DNA from: Hydrogenophaga sp. IBVHS1
GTDB taxonomy: Bacteria; Pseudomonadota; Gammaproteobacteria; Burkholderiales; Burkholderiaceae_C
Assembly (NCBI RefSeq): GCF_002127265.1
Contig: NZ_NFUU01000001.1
Location: forward strand, 2,674,040 to 2,738,039
DNA length: 64,000 nt
Direction of reading: 5' to 3'
Positions 37,527-46,648 of the stretch are shown one piece after another; positions within the stretch are counted from its first letter, which is position 1, and each line of letters starts with the position of its first letter. The notes below the pieces were generated by a model, which ran no database searches, was not told the DNA's origin, and worked only from the letters and a program-made list of their open reading frames with translations. Position numbers and translations under genes: made by a program.

Positions 37527-38000
37527 TCACCCTGGAATTCGCAGCACGCGCTGATCCGCCACGGCCTGCAATTGCGCCGCGCTCACCAGCGAGCTTGCGA
37601 TCTCGGCCAGCGGCACCACCACGAAGGCGCGCTCCCACATTCGTGGATGGGGCACGCTCAGGCGCGGTGAGTGAATGCGCCCTGCTCCGTACCGCAGCAG
37701 ATCGAGGTCCAGCGTGCGCGGAGCGTTGCGGTAGGGTCGCTCACGACCGGCACGCTGCTCGATGGCCTGCAACGTATCCAGCAGAGCGGGTGCGCTGAGG
37801 GTCGTGGCGATCTCCGCCACGGCGTTGATGTAGTCGGGCCCGCTGGAATCGATGGGTGCCGTGCGGTAGAGGCTGGAGGCTTTCAGCACCCGAACGCCGG
37901 GAGCGGCGTCCAGCGATGTCAGTGCGTCGCGCAAGGTCTGCGCCGGCTCACCGAGGTTGGCGCCGAGGGCAATGAAGGCCGTGACCTCGGCTCGCAACAC
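37527..38000 (-). CDS. folK: 2-amino-4-hydroxy-6-hydroxymethyldihydropteridine pyrophosphokinase
   Basis: A 157-residue folate-pathway kinase (HPPK) that pyrophosphorylates 6-hydroxymethyl-dihydropterin. It shows FIALGANLGEP, SLYRTAPIDSSGPDYINAV and the signature RPYRNAPRTLDLDLL. It is the last gene of the hda-HAD-pcnB-folK run, 6 bp after pcnB. Length fits the family. Confidence 0.95.
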   Translation of the reverse strand: MLRAEVTAFIALGANLGEPAQTLRDALTSLDAAPGVRVLKASSLYRTAPIDSSGPDYINAVAEIATTLSAPALLDTLQAIEQRAGRERPYRNAPRTLDLDLLRYGAGRIHSPRLSVPHPRMWERAFVVVPLAEIASSLVSAAQLQAVADQRVLRIPG

Positions 38001-38006
38001 GACGCT

Positions 38007-39653
38007 TCAGTCGGTGGGACCGGCCTCGCCGGTGCCACCCTCGGCACGCCCCGCGCCCGAAGGCTTGCGGCGGCGACGGCGGCGCTTCTTCGCCGGCGCA
38101 GCACCGTCGGAGGGCACGACGTCTGCAGCATCGTCACCCGTCGACTCGGGCTCGTCGCCCTCGTCGTCGGCGGTGCGAAATCGCGGATCGGCCGCTGGCT
38201 CGTTGGACGGGTGATCCTCGTCGGTGCGCTTGACGCGACGCGCCTTGCTGGCGCCCGGCTTGGCCAGGTTCTCACGCCGTTGCGCGTCCACCATGTCTTC
38301 GCGCATGGCGTCGCTGGCGGTGCTGAAGGTTTCCCACCAGTGGGAGAGTTCTTCTTCCACCTCACCCACCTGGGCGCGCAGGCGAAGGAAATCGAAGCCG
38401 GCCCGGAACCGTGGCTGGTCGGCCAGGCTGAAGGGTGAGGTGCCCACGCGCTTGTCAAAGCGCGGTTGCATCATCCAGATCTCGCGCATGTCGGCGCCCA
38501 GCTTGCCCCGGCCCGACACATCGCCCACGCGCGCGTCGAAAGCGTCGTCCACCGCGTCCTGCAGGGCCGAAATGGGAGCAGGAGCACGCTGGCCCGGGCG
38601 CGGCTGCAGGCGCTGGGTCCAGCCCTTGCGCACATCGGCCCAGAGCACGCAGGCCAGCAGGAAACTGGGTGCCACCGGCTTGCTTTCGCCCACGCGGCGG
38701 TCGGTGTCCTGCAGTGCCAGCTTCACGAATTCGTCATCCGCGCGCTCCACCACCACGTCGAGCAGGGGGTAGATGCCGGTGCCCAGGCCCACGGCCTTGA
38801 GCTGTTCAATGCTGGCCAGCGCATGGCCGGTCTGCAGCAGCTTGAGCATTTCATCGAACAGGCGGCTCTGCGGCACGTCAGCCAGCAGCGTGCGCGAAGA
38901 CGCCAGTGGCGCCAGCGTCTTGGGGTCGAAGGTGAAGCCCAGGTGGCTGAGCTTGGCGCCGAAGCGCACCGCGCGGATGATGCGCACCGGGTCTTCGCGG
39001 TAACGGGTGGCGGCATCGCCGATCATGCGCAGCGTGCGCTTCTTCGCGTCGCGGATGCCATGGTGAAAATCGACCACGGTCTGGGTTTCCGGGTCGTAGT
39101 ACATGGCGTTGATGCTGAAATCCCTACGCGCCGCGTCCTGCTCGATCGGACCCCAGACGTTGTCGCGCAGCACGCGCCCGCTCGCGTCCACCGCGTGCTT
39201 CATGCCGGCGAGTTCGCCCTTGCTGGTGCGCTCGTTGCCAGCCACCTGCTCGGCGGCGGCGTTGTCCATGTAGGCGCGGAAGGTGGAGACCTCGATCACC
39301 TCGTGTTCGCGTCCGCGCCCGTAGACCACGTGCACGATGCGGAAGCGCCGGCCGATGATGAAGGCCCGGCGGAACAGGCCCTTGACCTGCTCGGGCGTGG
39401 CGCTGGTGGCGACATCGAAATCTTTCGGCCGCAGGCCAAGCAGCAGGTCGCGCACGGCGCCACCCACGAGGTAGGCGTCGAAGCCGGCCTGCTTGAGTGT
39501 GTGCACCACATCGAGGGCACGCTGGTCGACCAGGGAGCGGTCGATGCCGTGCACGGTGGCCGGCACGTCTTCACGCTTGCCAAACGGGTTCGCACGGCTT
39601 GTGCTGCTGGCGTCGCCCTTGCCCAGCAGCCTGTTGATGAATTTTTTGATCAT
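38007..39653 (-). CDS. pcnB: Poly(A) polymerase I
   Basis: A 548-residue nucleotidyltransferase that adds poly(A) to RNA 3' ends and promotes decay. The N-terminal domain has the catalytic signature LVGGAVRDLLLGLRPKDFDV (GG...DxD) and RRFRIVHV. RRDFSINAMYYDP and REDPVRIIRAVRFG follow. A highly charged C-terminal tail ends in a run of Lys/Arg (KKRRRRRRKP) that probably binds RNA. The start MIKKFINRLLGKG at 39653 is chosen because it overlaps the HAD gene stop (ATGA at 39650). Confidence 0.95.
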   Translation of the reverse strand: MIKKFINRLLGKGDASSTSRANPFGKREDVPATVHGIDRSLVDQRALDVVHTLKQAGFDAYLVGGAVRDLLLGLRPKDFDVATSATPEQVKGLFRRAFIIGRRFRIVHVVYGRGREHEVIEVSTFRAYMDNAAAEQVAGNERTSKGELAGMKHAVDASGRVLRDNVWGPIEQDAARRDFSINAMYYDPETQTVVDFHHGIRDAKKRTLRMIGDAATRYREDPVRIIRAVRFGAKLSHLGFTFDPKTLAPLASSRTLLADVPQSRLFDEMLKLLQTGHALASIEQLKAVGLGTGIYPLLDVVVERADDEFVKLALQDTDRRVGESKPVAPSFLLACVLWADVRKGWTQRLQPRPGQRAPAPISALQDAVDDAFDARVGDVSGRGKLGADMREIWMMQPRFDKRVGTSPFSLADQPRFRAGFDFLRLRAQVGEVEEELSHWWETFSTASDAMREDMVDAQRRENLAKPGASKARRVKRTDEDHPSNEPAADPRFRTADDEGDEPESTGDDAADVVPSDGAAPAKKRRRRRRKPSGAGRAEGGTGEAGPTD

Positions 39654-40318
39654 TCGAATAGGTTCAATATGCGCCAGCCCCGTTCCAGGGCCAAGGCGCG
39701 CAGCCGGGCATCCGGTTGGGTGACCACGGGCTCGTGCACTTTTTCCAGCAGCGGCAGGTCGTTCATGGAGTCGCTGTAGAAGGTGCTGTGTTGCACGTCC
39801 GACCATTCCAGCCCGCGCGCAGCCAGCCATTGTTCCACACGCGCGACCTTCCCCTCCCGAAACGATGGCACGCCCCGGATCTCACCGGTCGGCTCGCCGC
39901 GTTCATCGGTCTGCAGCTCGATGGCAATGAGTTCGTCCACCCCGAAGGCCTGAGCGATCGGGCGGGTGACGAATTCGTTGGTGGCGGTGACGATGACCAC
40001 CTGGTCGCCGGCGGCCTGATGCCCTCGCACCAGCTCGATGGCGGCCTCGGTCATGGCCGGTCGGATCACCTGCTGCATGAAGCGTTCGTGGGCACGGGCC
40101 GACTCTGCGCGCCCATGTTCACGCACGGCCTCGATGGCGAATCGCACGTAGCGGTGGATGTCGAGCGTGCCGGCTTTGTAGTCGTTGTAGAAGCCGTCGT
40201 TGGCCTCGGAGAAGCTGACGGCATCGCGCCAGCCGAGTTCCACGGTGAACTGGCCCCAGGCGTGGTCGGAATCGAGAGGAATCAGCGTGTGGTCGAGGTC
40301 GAAAAGCGCCAGTCTCAT
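39650..40318 (-). CDS. HAD-IB family hydrolase (SerB-like phosphatase)
   Basis: A 222-residue HAD phosphatase. Motif I is LFDLDHTLI (nucleophile Asp), motif II is VIVTATNEF and motif III/IV is FYSDSMNDLPLLE; a helical cap lies between. Related proteins act on phosphoserine or histidinol phosphate, so the substrate is open. It is coupled by ATGA overlaps to hda (upstream) and pcnB (downstream). Confidence 0.9.
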   Translation of the reverse strand: MRLALFDLDHTLIPLDSDHAWGQFTVELGWRDAVSFSEANDGFYNDYKAGTLDIHRYVRFAIEAVREHGRAESARAHERFMQQVIRPAMTEAAIELVRGHQAAGDQVVIVTATNEFVTRPIAQAFGVDELIAIELQTDERGEPTGEIRGVPSFREGKVARVEQWLAARGLEWSDVQHSTFYSDSMNDLPLLEKVHEPVVTQPDARLRALALERGWRILNLFE

Positions 40319-41028
40319 GAGGGATCGTTTTCCAGCATCGAGCGCAGCAGCGGGATGGTGATGGCGCGCTGGGTGCGCAGGGCGTAGGCGTCGAGCTGGT
40401 CGAGCAGCTGCATGAGGCTGGAGAGGTCGCGCGAAAAGCGGCTCAGCATGAAGTCCATGACGTCGTCGCCCAGAAAAACGCCGCGCTCGTCGGCGGCGCG
40501 CCGCAGCACGGCCCGGCGCTCGGCCTCGCCGAGCGCGTGCACCTGGAACACGTGGCCCCAGCCCAGGCGGGTGCGCAGGTCTTCACGCAGCCGCAAGTCG
40601 GCCGGCGGGCAGGAGGCGGCAGCCAGCACCCAGCGCGAAGGCCCAATGGCCGGGTTCTGGGCATTGACGAACCAGTTGAACGCGGCAGCCTGCTGGGTGG
40701 CGGTGTAGAGATGGCAGTCGTCCAGCAGGACCGCATCCCACTGGTCGTCGAACTCGCTCGGGTCGAGCGTGCCAGCGTCCATCCAGCCCACGCGACCGCC
40801 CTGCTCGCGCAGCGCCTCACGGGTGGCGCGCAGCAGGTGCGTCTTGCCGCAACCACTCTCGCCCCACAGAAAGGTGGGCACGGGGGAACGGGTGGGGTTG
40901 CTGGTCCAGAGCAGCAGGTGCTCCAGTGCGGCCTCGTTGCCGGCCGGGACAAAGTTCGACAGCAGGGGAACGGACGTCAGCCCGATGTCCAGCGCCATCT
41001 GTTTCATGGGAGCCGGCCCGGTGCTCAT
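40315..41028 (-). CDS. hda: DnaA regulatory inactivator Hda
   Basis: A 237-residue AAA+ protein that, with the sliding clamp, promotes hydrolysis of DnaA-bound ATP after initiation. It has a clamp-binding motif near the N-terminus (KQMALDIGL), Walker A GESGCGKTH, Walker B VLLDDCHLY and a DnaA-like sensor region. A later start at 41007 (MKQMALDIG) is possible and would put the clamp motif at the very N-terminus. First gene of the hda-HAD-pcnB-folK operon. Confidence 0.93.
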   Translation of the reverse strand: MSTGPAPMKQMALDIGLTSVPLLSNFVPAGNEAALEHLLLWTSNPTRSPVPTFLWGESGCGKTHLLRATREALREQGGRVGWMDAGTLDPSEFDDQWDAVLLDDCHLYTATQQAAAFNWFVNAQNPAIGPSRWVLAAASCPPADLRLREDLRTRLGWGHVFQVHALGEAERRAVLRRAADERGVFLGDDVMDFMLSRFSRDLSSLMQLLDQLDAYALRTQRAITIPLLRSMLENDPS

Positions 41029-41189
41029 GAAAGCACCATGGCAAAGGTGGCTCGTGGCAAGTCAAAGGTCGTTGAAAAAGTCGGTGACATGGGGCTGGGT
41101 GGTGCATCGGCACGGGGATTGCACTTCCGCGGTGCCAGGGTCGAATTCTATCGGTGCCACCCCCCAGGGTAGTCCAAAGCCCTCAGGGT

Positions 41190-41822
41190 TCAGAGCAAGG
41201 CTTCCGACGGCAGCACATGCACGCCCGGCGCGCCCGCCAGCGCTGCCTGCAGCAGGTGGTGAGCGATGCGGTCGGCAGGCACCACACGGTAGCGCCGGGG
41301 CAGCAAGGGCTGCACCCATTGGGAAAGTCGAACCGCCAGCTGCTCGGCCGGCCGGCTTTCCTGCCGAACACCACCGATCAGGCCCGGGCGCACCAGGGTG
41401 AGCGAGGGGTAGCCCACCGCCTGCAGATCGCGCTCGGTTTCGCCCTTGGTGCGCGAATAGAACACCCGCGACGCGGTGTCGGCGCCGAGGGCGGAATTGA
41501 GGGCGAAGGCGCGGGCGCCGTGGCGGCGGGCCAGGTAGGCCACTTCCAGGGGGTGGTCGTGGTCCACCTTGTAGAAGGCGGCCTGCGAACCGGCCACGCG
41601 GATGGTGGTGCCCAGCGTGCACACCACCGCGTCCGCCCGCCACCATTCAGCGTCCTGCGGCAGCTGGTTGAAATCGACGACGGGATTGAGCAACTTCGGG
41701 TGCGGCACCAGCGATTTGCGCGTGGGTGCCACAACCTGTGCCACCCCCGGGTCGGCCAGTGCCTGTCGCAGGACATGACTGCCCACCAGTCCGGTGGCGC
41801 CCACCAGCAAGATTCGTTTCAT
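41190..41822 (-). CDS. NAD(P)-binding atypical SDR (NmrA/HTATIP2-like)
   Basis: A 210-residue Rossmann protein with ILLVGATGLVGSHVLRQALA (GxxGxxG), VVCTLGTTIRVAGSQAAFYK and FYSRTKGETERDLQAVGYPS (YxxxK-like). Such proteins often bind NAD(P)H without a known substrate. It lies in a cluster of minus-strand genes with hda downstream across a 161-bp gap that has no clear gene. Confidence 0.87.
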   Translation of the reverse strand: MKRILLVGATGLVGSHVLRQALADPGVAQVVAPTRKSLVPHPKLLNPVVDFNQLPQDAEWWRADAVVCTLGTTIRVAGSQAAFYKVDHDHPLEVAYLARRHGARAFALNSALGADTASRVFYSRTKGETERDLQAVGYPSLTLVRPGLIGGVRQESRPAEQLAVRLSQWVQPLLPRRYRVVPADRIAHHLLQAALAGAPGVHVLPSEALL

Positions 41823-41843
41823 GGGGGGTGAGACGGGGACGCC

Positions 41844-42701
41844 TCAGTTCATGGCCTTGCGCAACGCCTGCAGGCGTTGCACGGTGGCCTCGCGGTCCAG
41901 GGTGTCGTCCGCGTGTGCCACATAGGTTTCGAGGTCGGTCACAGCCAGTCGGAGCTCGCCCATTTCGGCCCAGGCCAGTCCCCGGTCGCGGTACTCGGAC
42001 CAGGCTTCGGGCAGCAGGATGACCAGGCGGTCGAGCACCGCAATCAGGCGCAGCCAGTCTTCTTGCGTGCGGTGAATTTCCTTCAGGTTGCGCAGCAGCC
42101 GCGCCAGGATCTCACGCGGCGTGGCGGCCTGAAGGTAGAGACCCACCGGCACATCAAAATCGTCCACCAGACCGTTGCGGCGCTTGTAGGGCTCCAGCCG
42201 TTCCGACAGGTCTTCGCGGCTGAGCGACTGGCCGGTGAACGGGTCGATCACCACCTGCCCGTTGGGCAGGTTGACCTTGACCATGAAGTGTCCAGGAAAG
42301 TTGACGCCCCGCGCCTTCAGGCCCAGGCCATGCGCCAGTTCGAGCCACAGCACCGCCAGCGAGATCGGAATGCCCCGGCGAGTGCGCAGCACCGCGTTCA
42401 GGTAGCTGTTGTCGGGGTCGTAGTAGTTGTTGACGTTGCCGCCAAAACCCATGTCCCGGAAGAAAAACTGGTTGAGGCTGCGCAACCGCTGCAGAGGGCC
42501 GGCGTCGGCAGCGCAGCGGCGGCGAATGCGCGCGAGCATCTGGTCCACATCGCCCAGCACCTGCTGCACGTCCAGATCGGGGTACTCGTCCTGCGCGATG
42601 GAGGTGGCGGCCTCGAACAACGGCAAGGCTTCGTCGTCCCCTACCAGAGCGGCGAAGTAGCCAAGCGGGCTGGCCTCGGGAATGTCGTAGGGGTAAGACA
42701 T
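41844..42701 (-). CDS. SirB1-family protein (transglutaminase-like plus TPR)
   Basis: A 285-residue soluble protein. The transglutaminase-like core contains LRSLNQFFFRDMGFGGNVNN, RTRRGIPISLAVLWLELAHG and GVNFPGHFMVKV; the C-terminal third (LRLIAVLDRLVILLPEAWSE) looks like TPR helices. The Cys of an active transglutaminase is replaced (RRGIPISLAV), as is usual in this family, so catalysis is doubtful. It starts 32 bp after murJ. Confidence 0.88.
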   Translation of the reverse strand: MSYPYDIPEASPLGYFAALVGDDEALPLFEAATSIAQDEYPDLDVQQVLGDVDQMLARIRRRCAADAGPLQRLRSLNQFFFRDMGFGGNVNNYYDPDNSYLNAVLRTRRGIPISLAVLWLELAHGLGLKARGVNFPGHFMVKVNLPNGQVVIDPFTGQSLSREDLSERLEPYKRRNGLVDDFDVPVGLYLQAATPREILARLLRNLKEIHRTQEDWLRLIAVLDRLVILLPEAWSEYRDRGLAWAEMGELRLAVTDLETYVAHADDTLDREATVQRLQALRKAMN

Positions 42702-42733
42702 GGTGGGCGGTCGCGCGAAAGCCGCAGGTTACG

Positions 42734-44293
42734 TCATTTTCTGAGGAACTGGCGCAAGTTCAAACCCGACATCAGCAGGGTGAGGAAATAGACCAACACC
42801 GCGCCAAAGATGCTGAGCGTCAGCAGGCTCACCCGGCGCAGGGCCTGGCCTTCAAAACCGAGCCAGTTCACGCTGGTTGCCACCCACATCAGGAACACGG
42901 CAAGCAGGGCGCTGGCCGCCACCACCTGCAAGGCGAAACGCGGCCATCCGGGCGATGGTTTGTAGGCGCCCCGCCGCAGGAGCCCCGCCAGCAGCAGCAA
43001 CGCGTTGACGATGGCTCCGATGCCGATGGCCAGGGCCAGCCCGGCGTGTGCCAGGCGAGGCACCAGCAGCACGTTCAGTATTTGTGTGAGCACCAGCACC
43101 AGGATGGCGATCTTCACGGGCGTTCGGATGTCCTGCCGGGCATAGAACCCGGGCGCCAGCACCTTGATGGCAATCAGGCCGATGAGGCCGGCACCGTAGC
43201 CCATGAGCGCGGCGGCGGTGCGCTGTACGTCGGCGTCGGTGAAGGCGCCGTAGTCGTAAAGCACCGCCACCAGCGGTTGGGCAAACGTGAGCAGCGCTAC
43301 GGCGCAGGGCACGGCCAGCAGCACCACCAGGCGCAGGCCCCAATCCAGCAGGCCGCTATAGCGCTCGGTGTCGTCCGCCGCCTTGGCCGCCGCCAGTTGC
43401 GGCAGCAGCACCACGCCCAGCGCCACGCCCAGCAAGGCGGTGGGGAACTCCATGAGGCGGTCGGCGTAGGTGAGCCAGCTCACACTCCCCACCGCCAGGT
43501 GCGAGGCAATCTGCGTGTTGATCAGCAGCGAAATCTGCGCCACGCTCACGCCCAGCAGGGCGGGCAGCATCAGGGTGGTCACCCGCCGGGTGCCGGGGTG
43601 GCTCCAGGCCGCCTTCAGGCCCGACCAGCGCAGGCTCACGCGCGGCAGCAGGCCCAGACTGCGCAGCGCCGGAATCTGGACGCCGAGCTGCAGGGCGCCG
43701 CCGAGCAGCACGCCGCCGGCCATGGCAAAGATGGGTTCGATGCCGATCGATCCGAACCACGGCGCGCCCCAGGCGGCGGCGGCGATCATGGCCACATTGA
43801 GCAGCACCGGTGTGGCGGCGGGCACGGCAAAGCGCTTCCAGGTGTTGAGAATGCCGGCCGAGAGCGCCACGAATGACATGAACGCGATGTAGGGGAACAT
43901 CCAGCGGGTCATGAACACCGCGGCGTCGAAGCCCTGGTCGTCCAGGCCGCTGGCCATGGCCCAAACCAGCACCGGCGCGCCCAGCACACCCAGCACACTG
44001 GTGACCATGAGCGCCCAGGCCAGCACCGTGGCGATCTGATTAACCATGTGGCGTGTGGCCTCATCGCCGTCTTTTTCTCGCGCGCCGGCCAGCACTGGCA
44101 CAAAAGCCTGGCTGAAAGCGCCCTCGGCGAACAGCCGGCGCAGCAGATTGGGAATGCGGAAAGCGACGTTAAAGGCGTCGGTGAGCGCGCTGGCGCCAAA
44201 CGTGGCCGCCATCAGCAGTTCGCGCACCAGGCCCGTGATGCGCGAGGCGAGCGTCAGCAGGGAGACGAGGGAGGCGGACTTGAACAGGGTCAC
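42734..44293 (-). CDS. murJ: Lipid II flippase MurJ
   Basis: A 519-residue polytopic inner-membrane protein of the MOP superfamily that flips lipid II in peptidoglycan synthesis. The N-terminus TLFKSASLVSLLTLASRITG and VRELLMAATFGASALTDAFN is diagnostic, followed by RIPNLLRRLFAEGAFSQAFV. The start is a GTG at 44293; the frame remains open upstream but only through the rpsT promoter and antisense to rpsT. It is divergent from rpsT, the usual arrangement in beta-proteobacteria. Confidence 0.95.
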   Translation of the reverse strand: MTLFKSASLVSLLTLASRITGLVRELLMAATFGASALTDAFNVAFRIPNLLRRLFAEGAFSQAFVPVLAGAREKDGDEATRHMVNQIATVLAWALMVTSVLGVLGAPVLVWAMASGLDDQGFDAAVFMTRWMFPYIAFMSFVALSAGILNTWKRFAVPAATPVLLNVAMIAAAAWGAPWFGSIGIEPIFAMAGGVLLGGALQLGVQIPALRSLGLLPRVSLRWSGLKAAWSHPGTRRVTTLMLPALLGVSVAQISLLINTQIASHLAVGSVSWLTYADRLMEFPTALLGVALGVVLLPQLAAAKAADDTERYSGLLDWGLRLVVLLAVPCAVALLTFAQPLVAVLYDYGAFTDADVQRTAAALMGYGAGLIGLIAIKVLAPGFYARQDIRTPVKIAILVLVLTQILNVLLVPRLAHAGLALAIGIGAIVNALLLLAGLLRRGAYKPSPGWPRFALQVVAASALLAVFLMWVATSVNWLGFEGQALRRVSLLTLSIFGAVLVYFLTLLMSGLNLRQFLRK

Positions 44294-44336
44294 GGCGCGA
44301 GTGTAACGACCCGGCCCTGTGCCCTGACGGCCAGCA

Positions 44337-44364
44337 TTGCCCGAACCCGCGCCCGTGCTAAAAT
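44337..44364 (+). promoter_or_regulatory. Sigma-70 promoter of rpsT
   Basis: TTGCCC (44337-44342) and TAAAAT (44359-44364) are separated by 16 bp, a good sigma-70 promoter. The predicted start is about 40 nt before the rpsT ATG, in which AAGGAA serves as ribosome site. Confidence 0.65.
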
Positions 44365-44411
44365 CGCGGGCTTTGCTGGCATCATCCCCAAACATCTGAA
44401 GGAACTTCACC

Positions 44412-44714
44412 ATGGCAACCAAGCCGAAGAAAAAGAACCCCCGCCTGGCGTCTGGCCGCAAACGCGCCCGCCAGGACGTCAAGCTCAATGCAGCCAATAC
44501 CTCGCTGCGCTCCAAATACCGCACCGCCGTCAAGAACGTTGAAAAAGCCGTTCTGACCGGTGACAAGGCCAAGGCCACCGAACTGTTTGCCAAGATGCAG
44601 CAGGTCGTGGATATCGTGTCCGACAAGGGCATCTTCCACAAGAACAAGGCCGCACGCGACAAGAGCCGCCTGTCGGCCAAGGTCAAGGGCATCGCAGCAG
44701 CCGCTGCCGCCTGA
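44412..44714 (+). CDS. rpsT: 30S ribosomal protein S20
   Basis: A 100-residue basic, helical protein ([20 protein letters not shown]; then [20 protein letters not shown]) that binds 16S rRNA early in 30S assembly. Length and composition match the family; the end is Ala-rich (AAAAAA). It is a single-gene unit with its own promoter and terminator. Confidence 0.97.
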   Translation: MATKPKKKNPRLASGRKRARQDVKLNAANTSLRSKYRTAVKNVEKAVLTGDKAKATELFAKMQQVVDIVSDKGIFHKNKAARDKSRLSAKVKGIAAAAAA

Positions 44715-44795
44715 CACCCCCGGCCTGACTTGTTCAGGCCACCAGCCCGGGCCGAAACGCCCGCCGTTTGAAACGGGTGCGCTGCCAGCAAAAGC

Positions 44796-44823
44796 AAAAA
44801 AGCCGTCGCAAGACGGCTTTTTT
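44796..44823. terminator. Bidirectional intrinsic terminator between rpsT and the DUF3579 gene
   Basis: AAAAAAGCCGTC (44796-44807), loop GCAA, GACGGCTTTTTT (44812-44823): a perfect stem with a GNRA-type loop and A/T runs on both sides. It ends rpsT from the left and the DUF3579 gene from the right. Confidence 0.92.
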
Positions 44824-44838
44824 GCGTCCAGCCCTTCT

Positions 44839-45159
44839 TCAGGGCATGGGCGGGGTATCGGGAAGGAGGCAGGCTTCTGCCACCTGGAGGCGGTTGTCCC
44901 GTGCGAAGTGCATGACGAAATCCCACGCCATGGGTTCGGCTTCCTTCAGGTCCACATGCACCACCACGCACTTGATGCCGTTGATGGTGTTGGGCACGCA
45001 CCAGGGGGAATAGCTCAGATGGCTGCCGGGCGTGGCGCCGCCGGGGCGAAACGGGCTCATCACACCAGCCAGGCGCTCGGCCCAGTCGCTCGGGCGAAAC
45101 GTGCGTCCATCCTGGGTGATGCCTTGAATGAAAACTTGTTTGGCTGTGGGTGAAACCAT
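44839..45159 (-). CDS. DUF3579 family protein
   Basis: A 106-residue soluble protein matching DUF3579, found in beta-proteobacteria: IQGITQDGRTFRPSDWAERL, the block YSPWCVPNTINGIKCVVV and FVMHFARDNRLQV. No function is known. It is transcribed divergently from argD, a neighbourhood I associate with this family, across 279 bp with a palindrome. Confidence 0.87.
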   Translation of the reverse strand: MVSPTAKQVFIQGITQDGRTFRPSDWAERLAGVMSPFRPGGATPGSHLSYSPWCVPNTINGIKCVVVHVDLKEAEPMAWDFVMHFARDNRLQVAEACLLPDTPPMP

Positions 45160-45251
45160 CGGGGGAGAAGCCTTCGGATGGAGGGCCTGCAGGGGAGAAA
45201 ACCACCAGCGAATGAGGATCGCTCGCGCGCCGGTAGCCGGGAGGTATTCTA

Positions 45252-45263
45252 TCTTATATAAGA
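45252..45263. promoter_or_regulatory. 12-bp palindrome TCTTATATAAGA in the DUF3579/argD gap
   Basis: A perfect AT-rich palindrome in an otherwise GC-rich gap, 89 bp before the DUF3579 gene and 176 bp before argD. It resembles operators proposed for GntR-type regulators of TCA-cycle genes in beta-proteobacteria, but the factor is not identified. The remaining gap holds a possible argD -10 (TAAAAT near 45355) and no gene. Confidence 0.5.
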
Positions 45264-45438
45264 CTCAAGCTCAGGGATTACCCGCCCCCTGGCACGGCGA
45301 GCCGCCGGCATGGCAGCGATGCCCAACAAGCAATGATGATGCCCGGCGCTGCCCCTAAAATCGCGCTTCGACGGCTCAACCTGCGTTGGGCCGCTTCTTT
45401 TTCTGGCAACCAAGCCGTTTTCCCACCGGAGTCTCCGC

Positions 45439-46638
45439 ATGAACGCCGCCCTGAATCCCGTCGCCTCGCCCCACGTGATGAACACCTACGGCCGCCTGCC
45501 GATCGCGATGTCGCATGGCCGTGGCTGCCGCCTCTGGGACACGAACGGCAAGGAATACCTGGACGCGCTGGGCGGCATTGCGGTCAACACCCTGGGCCAT
45601 GGCCACCCCAAACTGGTGCCTGCCCTGCAGGACCAGATCGCCAAGCTGATCCATTCCAGCAACTATTACCACGTGCCCAACCAGGAAGTGCTGGCCCAGA
45701 TGCTGGTGGAGCGCTCGGGCATGACGAATGTGTTTTTCTGCAGCACCGGCCTGGAGGCCAACGAAGCTGCCCTGAAGCTGGCGCGCAAGTACGGGCACGA
45801 CAAGGGCATCGAACGCCCGGAAATCGTGGTGTATGAAAAGGCCTTCCACGGCCGCTCCATCGCCACGCTGTCGGCCACCGGCAACCCCAAGGTGCAGGCC
45901 GGCTTCGGGCCGCTGGTGGAAGGCTTCATCCGCGTACCGCTGAACGATGTGGAATCGCTCAAGAAGGCCACCGCCGGCAACCCCAACGTGGTGGCTGTGT
46001 TCTTCGAGACCATTCAGGGCGAAGGCGGCATCAACCCGATGCGCTCGCAGTACCTGAAAGACGTGCGCGCCCTGTGCGACGCCAACGACTGGCTGCTGAT
46101 GATCGACGAAGTGCAGTGCGGCATGGGTCGCACCGGCAAGTGGTTCGCGCACCAGTGGGCCGGCATCGTGCCCGACGTGATGCCCCTGGCCAAAGGCCTG
46201 GGCTCGGGCGTGCCGATTGGCGCGGTGGTGGCCGGCCCCAAGGCCGCCAACATCTTCCAGCCCGGCAACCACGGCACCACCTTTGGCGGCAATCCGCTGG
46301 CCATGCGCGCGGGGGTGGAAACCATCCGCATCATGGAAGAAGACGGCCTGCTGGAGAACGCCGCGCGCGTGGGCGAGCACCTGCGCGCCGCGCTCGAGAA
46401 AGGCCTGGCAGGCAAGGCAGGCGTGAAAGAAATTCGCGGCCAGGGCCTGATGATCGGCATCGAGCTCACCAAGCCCTGCGGCGTGCTCACGCAGCGAGCG
46501 GCAGACGCCGGCCTGCTGCTCTCGGTCACGGCCGACAGTGTGATCCGCCTCGTGCCGCCACTGATTCTGACCACGTCCGAGGCCGACGAGGTGGCGGGCA
46601 TCCTGATGCCGCTGATCCACGCCTTCCTGGCCGAATGA
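45439..46638 (+). CDS. argD: Acetylornithine aminotransferase
   Basis: A 399-residue class III aminotransferase that makes N-acetylornithine in arginine synthesis, PLP-dependent. It shows NTYGRLPIAM, the PLP-binding LLMIDEVQCGMGRTGKWFAH, the lysine region LAKGLGSGVPIGAVV and HGTTFGGNPLAMRAG. Length matches ArgD. The start MNAALNPVASPHVMNTYG has CCGGAG ahead. It precedes argF by 10 bp, so argDF form an operon. Confidence 0.96.
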   Translation: MNAALNPVASPHVMNTYGRLPIAMSHGRGCRLWDTNGKEYLDALGGIAVNTLGHGHPKLVPALQDQIAKLIHSSNYYHVPNQEVLAQMLVERSGMTNVFFCSTGLEANEAALKLARKYGHDKGIERPEIVVYEKAFHGRSIATLSATGNPKVQAGFGPLVEGFIRVPLNDVESLKKATAGNPNVVAVFFETIQGEGGINPMRSQYLKDVRALCDANDWLLMIDEVQCGMGRTGKWFAHQWAGIVPDVMPLAKGLGSGVPIGAVVAGPKAANIFQPGNHGTTFGGNPLAMRAGVETIRIMEEDGLLENAARVGEHLRAALEKGLAGKAGVKEIRGQGLMIGIELTKPCGVLTQRAADAGLLLSVTADSVIRLVPPLILTTSEADEVAGILMPLIHAFLAE

Positions 46639-46648
46639 CGCCCACGCC

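Noticed and set aside
41038..41172. 44-codon ORF between hda and the SDR gene
   Set aside because: No similarity or ribosome site that convinces; composition does not argue for coding.
44294..45205. Upstream extension of murJ antisense to rpsT
   Set aside because: Would overlap the rpsT promoter, gene and terminator. The family N-terminus is at the GTG 44293.
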